This document shows, in pieces, positions 1-5,116 of a stretch of DNA of 5,116 nt. Both the position numbers and the translations under genes were made by a program. The DNA comes from Bacteroidales bacterium (GTDB taxonomy: Bacteria; Bacteroidota; Bacteroidia; Bacteroidales; JAADJA01), in contig JAOZLR010000212.1 of NCBI GenBank assembly GCA_029934735.1, positions 1 to 5,116 of the forward strand. Reading direction: 5' to 3'. The stretch's first letter is position 1. Every line of letters starts with the position of its first letter. The notes under the pieces are model-generated. The model saw nothing but the letters and a program-made list of their open reading frames with translations. It was not told where the DNA came from and searched no databases.

Positions 1-127
1 GTGGTGATTTATCATCTTTAAATTCGACATCAAACTCATTATTATAAACTTCGCAGACTGCGTTTCCTGCTTCAACTCCCGCGCGAATAGCAACTTTCAG
101 TAATTCTTTTATTTTTTCGTTTTTCAT
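1..127 (-). CDS. cysQ: 3'(2'),5'-bisphosphate nucleotidase CysQ, N-terminal part (cut by window edge)
   Basis: The first 42 codons of a minus-strand gene start at an ATG at 127-125 and run off the left edge. The translation begins MKNEKIKELLKVAIRAG and ends EFDVEFKDDKSP. This matches the start of CysQ in the inositol monophosphatase superfamily: an amphipathic first helix, then a VExKDDKSP turn that in full proteins leads into the metal-binding TEAD segment. The metal site and catalytic core lie outside the window. CysQ is a Mg-dependent phosphatase that converts PAP (adenosine 3',5'-bisphosphate) to AMP and phosphate, removing the inhibitory by-product of PAPS use. It lies 34 bp downstream of the permease on the same strand, so the two are probably co-transcribed. 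No Shine-Dalgarno sequence precedes the ATG. The family call rests on a short N-terminus but is strongly backed by the cysCDN neighbours. Confidence 0.85.
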   Translation of the reverse strand, partial: MKNEKIKELLKVAIRAGVEAGNAVCEVYNNEFDVEFKDDKSP

Positions 128-161
128 ATTTAAAATTATAATTAATTCACACATTTAAGCA

Positions 162-1934
162 TTAAACAATATAAGCATAGTAAAGAATAGTCACAGCCAC
201 AAACATATAAATTATTGTGAGTGGAAATCCTATTTTAAAGTAATCTTTGAATGAATATCCACCAGGCCCGTAAACCATAAGATTAGTTTGATATCCAATA
301 GGAGTAATAAAATTAGCAGCAGCAGCAAAAGAAACTACAAGGATGAATGGGACAGGTGGTAAACCCAGATTCAGGGCTGCAGTTACTGAAATGGGAAATA
401 TAAGAGCAGCGGCAGCTTTATTTGTTATATACGAGGCCAAAAGATTTGTTATCAGAAAAATACCAAATAACAAACCATAAGGTCCAAATGGTTTGAAGAC
501 AGAGATAATGAAGTTTGCAATAATACTTGCCATTCCGGTTTTCATCATTGCAGTGCCAAGGGCAAGAGAAAGAGCAATGATTATGGCAAGATTAAAGTCA
601 ATACTTTTTGCAATATCCTTTGGAGAGGTTATTTTTAATAACTGGATTATTATCAGCAAAACGACAAGTGCCATAAAAAGTGAAACAACTCCCAACCCTG
701 AGAGAAGAATAGCCAATGCAGTACCACCGAATAATGCGGTTGTTTGATACCATTCCAGTTTACGGAACTCACGTACTTTTGAGATAAGGTAGAAATCGTG
801 AGTATCCAATGAGCGCTTTGAAAAGTCATCACCTGCAAGTAAAAGCAGCACATCCCCAGCTTTAAGCCTTACCTGCCCTATTTTTCCTGATATTTTTTCT
901 CCATTACGGTGGATTGCCAGAATAGCTGCATCATACTTCCCCCTAAATCCTGCCTCCCGAACAGTTTTATCAATCAATGTAGAATTATGAGATACAACTA
1001 TTTCAAGCACTTCAGTATGTGTCTTTCTTGAAAACATTCCTATTTCTGTTAACTCCAGCCCCACATCGGCATTTATCATCTCAGCAATAGTCGCGGTATC
1101 ACCAGCAAAAACAAGTATATCATCTTCTTTCACTACCTCGTAAGGCGAAACAGCCGAAATACGTTTTTTCTGTCTCAATATTTCCACAAGAAATAATCCT
1201 TTAAGGTTTCTAAGCCCTGCATTGCCGATCGTTTTACCAATAAGTTTAGAGCTTCTTCTTACCTTGGCTTCAACCAGATATTCCCTTGTCTGGGTCGAAA
1301 AATCAGAAATAACATCAGTTTTTGAAGGTAACAGTTTATTACTAAAAAGTATCAGATAAATAGCCCCTATTATTATCATAGGAAAGCCAACTAATGTAAA
1401 ATCAAACAATCCCAAAGGTTCTAGTCCGGGGATTATCAACTGGTCCGTTACCATACCATTTACTATCAGGTTAGTAGAAGTACCAATCAATGTAGCACAA
1501 CCACCAAGGATAGCAGCATATGAAAGTGGTATCAACAACTTACTGGGCATAATATTGTTCCTTTTGCTCCAATTATGTACGTATGGCATCATAATAGCAA
1601 CTAAGGGTGTATTGTTAAGGAAAGCTGAAAAACCAGCTACAATAACAATCATTTTGCTCATAAACCCCCGGTATGTTTTTGTTTTTCTGAAAACTTTATC
1701 GAAAAGTCTGTCAATCAGATCGGTCTTCCTTATTATGTCTCCCAAAAGTAATAATAATATTATTACCATGATCTGCTCGTTAGCAAGTCCGCTTAATATT
1801 TCTTTAGGTGTTAAAATTCCAAAAATTCCAAGAATAATTATTCCTATAAGAAATGTAAATGCAGGGCCTACCAACTCTGTATAGAGTGATATAATTATAA
1901 AGACAAGTACTATGGATACAATTAAAATTTCCAA
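162..1934 (-). CDS. SLC13/DASS-family permease with two RCK_C domains, probable sulfate transporter
   Basis: This is a 590-residue inner-membrane protein, a usual length for SLC13 permeases with an RCK insert. Residues 1-200 hold about five to six hydrophobic segments and the first signature loops, LNNTP (106-110) and GTSTN (151-155). Residues 219-290 and 307-385 are two soluble repeats of RCK_C (TrkA_C) type, each with a GxT(I/V)xxAGxR core and a (V/L)KxxD(I/V)L edge. Residues 395-590 form the second hydrophobic half, with the equivalent loops TNKAAAA (504-510) and TPIGYQTN (544-551). The paired loops form the substrate and cation site in the DASS fold. Relatives move sulfate, dicarboxylates or other anions; sulfate is inferred from cysQ and cysCDN alongside. 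The RCK_C pair probably senses a cytosolic ligand. The only start codon between the in-frame stop (TAG at 1964-1962) and the conserved protein is TTG at 1934-1932, so a TTG start is called. It is divergent from cysC and lies 34 bp upstream of cysQ. Confidence 0.88.
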   Translation of the reverse strand: MEILIVSIVLVFIIISLYTELVGPAFTFLIGIIILGIFGILTPKEILSGLANEQIMVIILLLLLGDIIRKTDLIDRLFDKVFRKTKTYRGFMSKMIVIVAGFSAFLNNTPLVAIMMPYVHNWSKRNNIMPSKLLIPLSYAAILGGCATLIGTSTNLIVNGMVTDQLIIPGLEPLGLFDFTLVGFPMIIIGAIYLILFSNKLLPSKTDVISDFSTQTREYLVEAKVRRSSKLIGKTIGNAGLRNLKGLFLVEILRQKKRISAVSPYEVVKEDDILVFAGDTATIAEMINADVGLELTEIGMFSRKTHTEVLEIVVSHNSTLIDKTVREAGFRGKYDAAILAIHRNGEKISGKIGQVRLKAGDVLLLLAGDDFSKRSLDTHDFYLISKVREFRKLEWYQTTALFGGTALAILLSGLGVVSLFMALVVLLIIIQLLKITSPKDIAKSIDFNLAIIIALSLALGTAMMKTGMASIIANFIISVFKPFGPYGLLFGIFLITNLLASYITNKAAAALIFPISVTAALNLGLPPVPFILVVSFAAAANFITPIGYQTNLMVYGPGGYSFKDYFKIGFPLTIIYMFVAVTILYYAYIV

Positions 1935-2038
1935 AATAAGAGCTAAAAGATATAATGTAACCTAAATTCTTTTTTGTGGTAAAAGTACCTAATTTTGGAG
2001 TTTATACTATGTAAAGTAGAATAAGTTCAAATTTTTTT

Positions 2039-2046
2039 TAATTTTG
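2039..2046 (+). promoter_or_regulatory. Candidate -7 box (TAATTTTG) for the cysCDN operon
   Basis: TAATTTTG matches the Bacteroidota sigma-ABfr -7 consensus TAnnTTTG at all fixed positions. It would place the transcript start near 2052-2054, about 43 nt before the cysC ATG. No -33 TTTG is visible about 20 bp upstream, and the same octamer occurs again at 1990-1997, which could serve instead with a longer leader. In DNA this AT-rich a match is easily found by chance. Confidence 0.3.
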
Positions 2047-2053
2047 CGCTTTA

Positions 2054-2078
2054 AAAATAACCAATATTTAGTTATTTT
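2054..2078. repeat. Perfect inverted repeat upstream of cysC, possible operator or leader hairpin
   Basis: The arms AAAATAAC (2054-2061) and GTTATTTT (2071-2078) are exact reverse complements separated by 9 nt. The repeat ends 17 nt before the cysC start codon and begins about 8 nt after the second TAATTTTG box. This position would suit a dimeric repressor or a weak hairpin at the 5' end of the transcript. Each arm has only one G or C, so as RNA it would be unstable, and an 8-bp repeat in such AT-rich DNA is not far from chance expectation. Confidence 0.3.
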
Positions 2079-2095
2079 ATTTATAATAAAAGTAG

Positions 2096-2704
2096 ATGAT
2101 GAAAAATAATGACAATAACATTTTCCCGGTATTTAACGAAATAGTTCAGAGGGAAGAGAAAGAAAAGTTGCTTAAACAAAAAGCCCAGGTTATTTGGCTC
2201 ACAGGACTTTCAGGTTCAGGTAAAACAACTATTGCAAGGCATCTGGATCAGCAACTGTATAATAATGGATTTGTTGCACAAGTACTAGATGGTGATAATA
2301 TTCGGTCGGGGATTAATAATAATCTTATATTTACAGAAGAAGATCGCTATGAAAATATCCGGAGAATAGCAGAGGTCAATAAACTGTTTTTAAACTGTGG
2401 TATTATTACGCTCAATAGCTTTATAAGCCCGACAGAAGAGATCAGAAATATGGCAATTGATATAATTGGAAAAGATAATTTTATTGAGATATTTGTTAAT
2501 ACCCCGATAGAAGTTTGTGAAAAGAGAGACATTAAAGGCCTCTATGCTAAAGCAAGAAGAGGAGAGATAAAAAACTTTACAGGTATTGATTCTCCTTTTG
2601 AATTTCCGGAGAATGCAGACGTAGAGATTAGAACTGACCTCCAGTCAATTGAAGAGTCAGTAAAACAGGCACTCGATTTTATTATGCCCAGAATTGCCTT
2701 ATAA
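2096..2704 (+). CDS. cysC: Adenylyl-sulfate (APS) kinase CysC
   Basis: This 202-residue cytosolic enzyme phosphorylates APS with ATP to give PAPS, the second step of sulfate activation. Length is normal for bacterial CysC (about 200). Motifs in order: a charged N-terminal helix (14-30), Walker A GLSGSGKT (37-44), the APS-binding LDGDNIR (65-71), DRYENIRR (83-90), the active-site loop SFISPTEEIR (108-117), and CEKRDIKGLYAKARRGE (141-157) leading to KNFTGIDSPFE (159-169), the lid and APS-contact region. Two differences from enterobacterial CysC are visible: the loop after SP reads TEEIR instead of a basic HRxxR-type sequence, and the usual LGF after the APS motif is LIF (77-79). The ATG at 2096 directly follows an in-frame TAG; a second ATG at 2099 is an equal candidate start. 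It leads the cysC-cysD-cysN operon and has no Shine-Dalgarno sequence. Confidence 0.96.
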   Translation: MMKNNDNNIFPVFNEIVQREEKEKLLKQKAQVIWLTGLSGSGKTTIARHLDQQLYNNGFVAQVLDGDNIRSGINNNLIFTEEDRYENIRRIAEVNKLFLNCGIITLNSFISPTEEIRNMAIDIIGKDNFIEIFVNTPIEVCEKRDIKGLYAKARRGEIKNFTGIDSPFEFPENADVEIRTDLQSIEESVKQALDFIMPRIAL

Positions 2705-2738
2705 TCGAATTAATTTTAAAATAAGAACAACTTATTCA

Positions 2739-3644
2739 ATGAAAAAATATAATCTGAATCATCTTAGAGAATTAGAGTCGGAATCCATTTTTATAATGCG
2801 TGAAGTGGCTGCCCAGTTTGAAAACCCTGGTTTGCTATTTTCCGGCGGAAAAGATTCCATTATTATGGTACATCTTGCAGTAAAAGCATTCTGGCCGGCA
2901 AAAATTCCATTCCCTCTGGTTCATATAGATACTGGTCATAATTTTGAGGAAACCTTAAAATTTCGTGATGATCTGGTTAAAGAAACAGGTGCAAGGCTTA
3001 TTGTCGGTTCGGTACAGGAAACTATCGACAGTGGCAAAGTGACTGAAGAAACAGGTTTTGATGCAAGCCGGAATCTGCTTCAAACACAAACTCTTCTTGA
3101 TACTATTGAGGGCCATAAAATTGATGCAGCCCTTGGCGGGGGTAGAAGAGATGAAGAAAAAGCAAGAGCAAAAGAACGCTTCTTCTCTCATAGAGATGAA
3201 TTTGGTCAATGGGATCCTAAAAACCAAAGACCGGAATTGTGGAACCTCTTTAACGGTCGTAAAAATATAGGTGAACAATTCAGGGTATTCCCAATAAGTA
3301 ACTGGACAGAAATGGATGTTTGGCAATACATATATCTTGATAACATTAAAATACCAAGCCTCTACTTTACACACGAAAGAAAAGTATTTATGCGTGATGG
3401 TGCTCTGCTTGCAGATGCCCCGTTTATGAAAAAAAGAGATTCGGAAAAAGTAGTTGTGAAAAGAGTCCGTTGCAGAACAATTGGTGATATCACAAATACC
3501 GGAGTTACTATTTCTACAGCCGATACACTTGAAGACATAATTCAGGAAATAGCAGCTACCAGAGTCACTGAAAGAGGAAGCCGTGCAGATGATAAAAGAA
3601 GCGAAACCGCGATGGAAGACAGAAAGAAGGAAGGTTACTTCTAA
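2739..3644 (+). CDS. cysD: Sulfate adenylyltransferase small subunit CysD
   Basis: This 301-residue protein is the catalytic subunit of ATP sulfurylase, a PP-loop enzyme that joins sulfate to ATP to form APS and pyrophosphate in complex with CysN. Motifs in order: PP-loop FSGGKDS (34-40), HIDTGHNFEE (62-71), GGGRRDEEKARAKERFFS (133-150), RVFPISNWTEMDVWQYI (182-198), VRCRTIGD (243-250), and a conserved C-terminus with RADDKRSETAMEDRK (282-296). The open frame extends upstream to a TTG at 2694 inside cysC, but the ATG at 2739 is preferred: it gives the family length (E. coli CysD is 302), and the upstream 15 codons have no CysD character. The gene lies 34 bp after cysC and 70 bp before cysN, in one operon. 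The SGGKDS and DTGHNF forms differ from the SIGKDS and DTGWKF of E. coli, placing it in the other common CysD group. Confidence 0.97.
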   Translation: MKKYNLNHLRELESESIFIMREVAAQFENPGLLFSGGKDSIIMVHLAVKAFWPAKIPFPLVHIDTGHNFEETLKFRDDLVKETGARLIVGSVQETIDSGKVTEETGFDASRNLLQTQTLLDTIEGHKIDAALGGGRRDEEKARAKERFFSHRDEFGQWDPKNQRPELWNLFNGRKNIGEQFRVFPISNWTEMDVWQYIYLDNIKIPSLYFTHERKVFMRDGALLADAPFMKKRDSEKVVVKRVRCRTIGDITNTGVTISTADTLEDIIQEIAATRVTERGSRADDKRSETAMEDRKKEGYF

Positions 3645-3714
3645 ATTTATCTTTTAAGAGTAATAAATATCATTTAATTATCAAAAAACGACAAATAAAA
3701 CAATTAATCATACG

Positions 3715-4998
3715 ATGAGCGAAGCAAACGAAAATTTCTCAAAGGCGTATCTTGATATGGAACTACTGCGGTTTACTACAGCAGGCAGTGTTGATGACGG
3801 GAAAAGTACATTGATAGGGCGATTACTATACGATAGTAAATCTATTTTTGAAGACCAGCTTGAGGCTGTAAAAAGAGCCAGTATCCGTAAAGGAAACGAG
3901 CATTTAGACCTTGCACTGGTAACTGATGGTTTACGTGCCGAAAGAGAGCAGGGAATAACAATTGATGTTGCATATCGGTATTTTGCCACTCCAAAGCGTA
4001 AGTTCATTATCGCCGACACTCCGGGTCATGTTCAATACACAAGAAATATGGTTACGGGAGCTTCAACGGCTAATGCGGCAATAATTTTGATTGATGCACG
4101 TAATGGTGTAACAGAACAGACATACAGACACTCCTATATTTCATCATTACTTCAAATTCCTCACATCGTAGTTTGTGTTAATAAAATGGATCTGGTGGAT
4201 TATAAACAGGAGGTTTATGAAAAAATACAGGAGGAGTTTACCGCCTTTGCAGCTAAACTTGCAATCAAAGACATTCGCTATGTCCCAATAAGCGCATTGA
4301 AAGGTGACAATGTTGTTGAACATTCAAAAAATATGCCATGGTACGAGGGTGGTACCTTAAGATATATCCTTGAGAATATTCATGTTGGAAGCGACTATAA
4401 TCATATTGATCCTCGCTTTCCTGTACAGAATGTTATTCGCCCCCAATCTGATAAGTATCACGATTACAGAGGTTATGCAGGACGTATTGCAGGCGGGGTC
4501 TTCCGAAAAGGTGATAAAGTAATGATTCTGCCATCGGGATTTAAAACAACTATTGAAGCAATTGATTTTTACAAAGATGAACTGGATGAAGCATATCCTC
4601 CAATGTCGGTAACACTTAGGCTGGCAGACGACCTTGATATTAGCCGTGGTGATATGATTGTGAAAGAGAACAATGTTCCTCAGATTAGTCAGGATATTGA
4701 TGTAATGATGTGCTGGATGGATGAAAAACCAATGAAAGTAGGTACAAAATTCTATCTGAAACATACAACCAAAGATGTAAGATGCATGATCAAAGATATT
4801 AAATATAAGGTGGATGTTAATACTCTGAATCGTATTGATGACGGAAATGAACTTAAAATGAACGAAATAGCTAAGGTCTCTATCAGAACAACCAAACCTC
4901 TCTTTTTCGATAGCTATAGACGTAACAGGACTACAGGTAGCCTGATCGTAATAGATGAAGGAACAAATAATACGGTTGGCGTGGGAATGATTGCATAA
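3715..4998 (+). CDS. cysN: Sulfate adenylyltransferase GTPase subunit CysN
   Basis: This 427-residue EF-Tu-like GTPase pairs with CysD; its GTP hydrolysis drives the unfavourable synthesis of APS. The GTPase motifs are complete: G1 GSVDDGKST (24-32), switch I with EREQGITI (76-83), G3 DTPGH (101-105), G4 NKMD (156-159) and G5 SALKG (193-197). Two beta-barrel domains follow at about 235-322 and 325-427, ending in NRTTGSLIVID and VGVGMIA. The protein stops there, about 48 residues shorter than E. coli CysN (475), which has an extra C-terminal tail; no frameshift or lost stop is evident, so the short form looks natural. There is no fused APS kinase domain, in keeping with the separate cysC upstream. 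The ATG at 3715 follows a 70-bp A/T-rich spacer without Shine-Dalgarno sequence. It is the last gene of the operon, with a terminator 28 bp downstream. Confidence 0.97.
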   Translation: MSEANENFSKAYLDMELLRFTTAGSVDDGKSTLIGRLLYDSKSIFEDQLEAVKRASIRKGNEHLDLALVTDGLRAEREQGITIDVAYRYFATPKRKFIIADTPGHVQYTRNMVTGASTANAAIILIDARNGVTEQTYRHSYISSLLQIPHIVVCVNKMDLVDYKQEVYEKIQEEFTAFAAKLAIKDIRYVPISALKGDNVVEHSKNMPWYEGGTLRYILENIHVGSDYNHIDPRFPVQNVIRPQSDKYHDYRGYAGRIAGGVFRKGDKVMILPSGFKTTIEAIDFYKDELDEAYPPMSVTLRLADDLDISRGDMIVKENNVPQISQDIDVMMCWMDEKPMKVGTKFYLKHTTKDVRCMIKDIKYKVDVNTLNRIDDGNELKMNEIAKVSIRTTKPLFFDSYRRNRTTGSLIVIDEGTNNTVGVGMIA

Positions 4999-5026
4999 TT
5001 CCTTATTGTATTATAAAGTAAAAAAT

Positions 5027-5057
5027 AGCTCCAGGCTTCAGCCTGGGGCTTTTTTTT
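5027..5057. terminator. Strong rho-independent terminator, probably bidirectional
   Basis: A 10-bp stem (5027-5036 with 5041-5050, one T-G wobble) closes a TTCA loop at 5037-5040 and is followed by a run of T (5050-5057). It lies 28 bp after the cysN stop and ends the cysCDN operon. On the left side a run of six A (5020-5025) gives six U when read from the other strand, one base past the stem, so the same hairpin can end the convergent gene on the right. Confidence 0.92.
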
Positions 5058-5116
5058 ATTTAAAAACTACCCCCACAGAAATATTCACATTGATTATTGC
5101 TCCGGCACCCAGAGGT
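5056..5116 (-). CDS. C-terminal end of a convergent gene, possibly an outer-membrane beta-barrel protein
   Basis: The last 19 codons of a minus-strand frame enter from the right edge and end at TAA (5058-5056). The translation is PLGAGAIINVNISVGVVFK. Its alternating hydrophobic pattern and end in VGVVFK suggest the final strand of an outer-membrane barrel, where a terminal aromatic or near-terminal Phe is typical. The support is the convincing composition of this frame compared with the other minus frames, and a bidirectional hairpin placed just beyond the stop. The stop codon itself lies in the T-tract of that hairpin. The segment is too short to assign a family, and no link to sulfate metabolism is implied. 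Confidence 0.5.
   Translation of the reverse strand, partial: PLGAGAIINVNISVGVVFK

Larger units (their letters stand above)
1935..2095. promoter_or_regulatory. Divergent intergenic control region between permease and cysC
   Basis: These 161 bp of very AT-rich DNA separate two divergently read transcription units, so promoters for both must lie here or just inside the genes. On the plus strand there are two exact copies of TAATTTTG (1990-1997 and 2039-2046), each fitting the Bacteroidota -7 consensus TAnnTTTG. Neither has a clear TTTG -33 element at the expected distance of about 20 bp: the nearest, ending at 1976, is only 13 bp from the first box. No exact TAnnTTTG is seen on the minus strand. 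An 8-bp inverted repeat at 2054-2078 lies just before cysC. No riboswitch, small gene or Shine-Dalgarno sequence was recognised. Promoter function for the region follows from gene layout; the exact elements are inference. Confidence 0.6.

Noticed and set aside
493..1884. Plus-strand open frames opposite the permease (493-747, 1555-1884)
   Set aside because: Hydrophobic genes often give hydrophobic shadows on the opposite strand; these contain no start context, family motif or independent support.
2720..2736. Inverted repeat AATAAG-AACAA-CTTATT just before the cysD start
   Set aside because: A 6-bp AT-rich stem is too weak to act as a translational switch or attenuator and is expected by chance.
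2955..3374. Minus-strand open frame of 139 codons opposite cysD
   Set aside because: It lies wholly inside a strongly conserved gene on the other strand, is rich in Cys/Phe from reversed codons, and resembles no family.
3645..3714. 70-bp cysD-cysN spacer as an internal promoter or small gene
   Set aside because: No exact TAnnTTTG, no strong hairpin and no open frame; TATCTTTT at 3649-3656 is a one-mismatch match without a -33 partner.
4206..4291. AGGAGG followed by ATG inside cysN, opening a 24-codon frame
   Set aside because: The apparent Shine-Dalgarno comes from CysN codons for Gln-Glu-Val. No other gene here uses such a site, and the peptide has no recognisable feature.
4357..4764. Minus-strand open frame of 135 codons opposite cysN
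   Set aside because: It is a shadow of the CysN barrel domains, with biased His/Asn/Ile composition and no recognisable motif.
5060..5116. Alternative minus-strand frame with four cysteines ending at 5060
   Set aside because: Its sequence (ends CEYFCGGSF) looks random, while the neighbouring frame gives a coherent beta-strand-like ending.
1..5116. tRNA, rRNA, CRISPR, insertion sequence, phage or toxin-antitoxin features
   Set aside because: No repeats, terminal inverted repeats, transposase or RNA-gene signatures were seen on either strand. Almost the whole window is ordinary metabolic coding sequence.

Overview
This window is AT-rich and gene-dense. It carries a sulfate uptake and activation locus from what looks like a member of the Bacteroidota (Bacteroidetes). 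The assignment rests on A/T-rich leaders with no Shine-Dalgarno sequence before any gene, two exact TAnnTTTG boxes (the -7 element of Bacteroidota promoters) in the divergent intergenic region, an SLC13-type permease with RCK_C domains next to cysQ and cysCDN, a short CysN, and a 3' neighbour that ends like an outer-membrane beta-barrel. Genus or species cannot be named from this.

Layout: on the minus strand, reading leftwards from about 1934, an SLC13/DASS-family permease with two cytosolic RCK_C (TrkA_C) domains is followed after 34 bp by the first 42 codons of cysQ (PAP phosphatase), which runs off the left edge. A 161-bp divergent intergenic region (1935-2095) separates this pair from the plus-strand operon cysC (APS kinase), cysD (ATP sulfurylase small subunit) and cysN (ATP sulfurylase GTPase subunit). 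A strong rho-independent hairpin at 5027-5057 closes that operon. It appears to be bidirectional, because the last 19 codons of a convergent minus-strand gene, probably an outer-membrane barrel protein, end inside its T-tract.

How the genes work together: the permease probably imports sulfate. CysD/CysN make adenosine 5'-phosphosulfate (APS) from ATP and sulfate, driven by GTP hydrolysis. CysC phosphorylates APS to PAPS. CysQ hydrolyses PAP, the by-product left when PAPS is used. The window therefore encodes import, PAPS synthesis and by-product clean-up. No PAPS consumer is visible: there is no cysH reductase, sulfite reductase or sulfotransferase, so reduction for cysteine and sulfation of a product both remain possible.

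I do not see a previously undescribed system here. All five main genes belong to well-known families and look intact, or are cut only by the window edge. The points worth a second look are small: start-codon choices for the permease and cysD, the intergenic control region, some variant residues in CysC and the permease, and the shared terminator.
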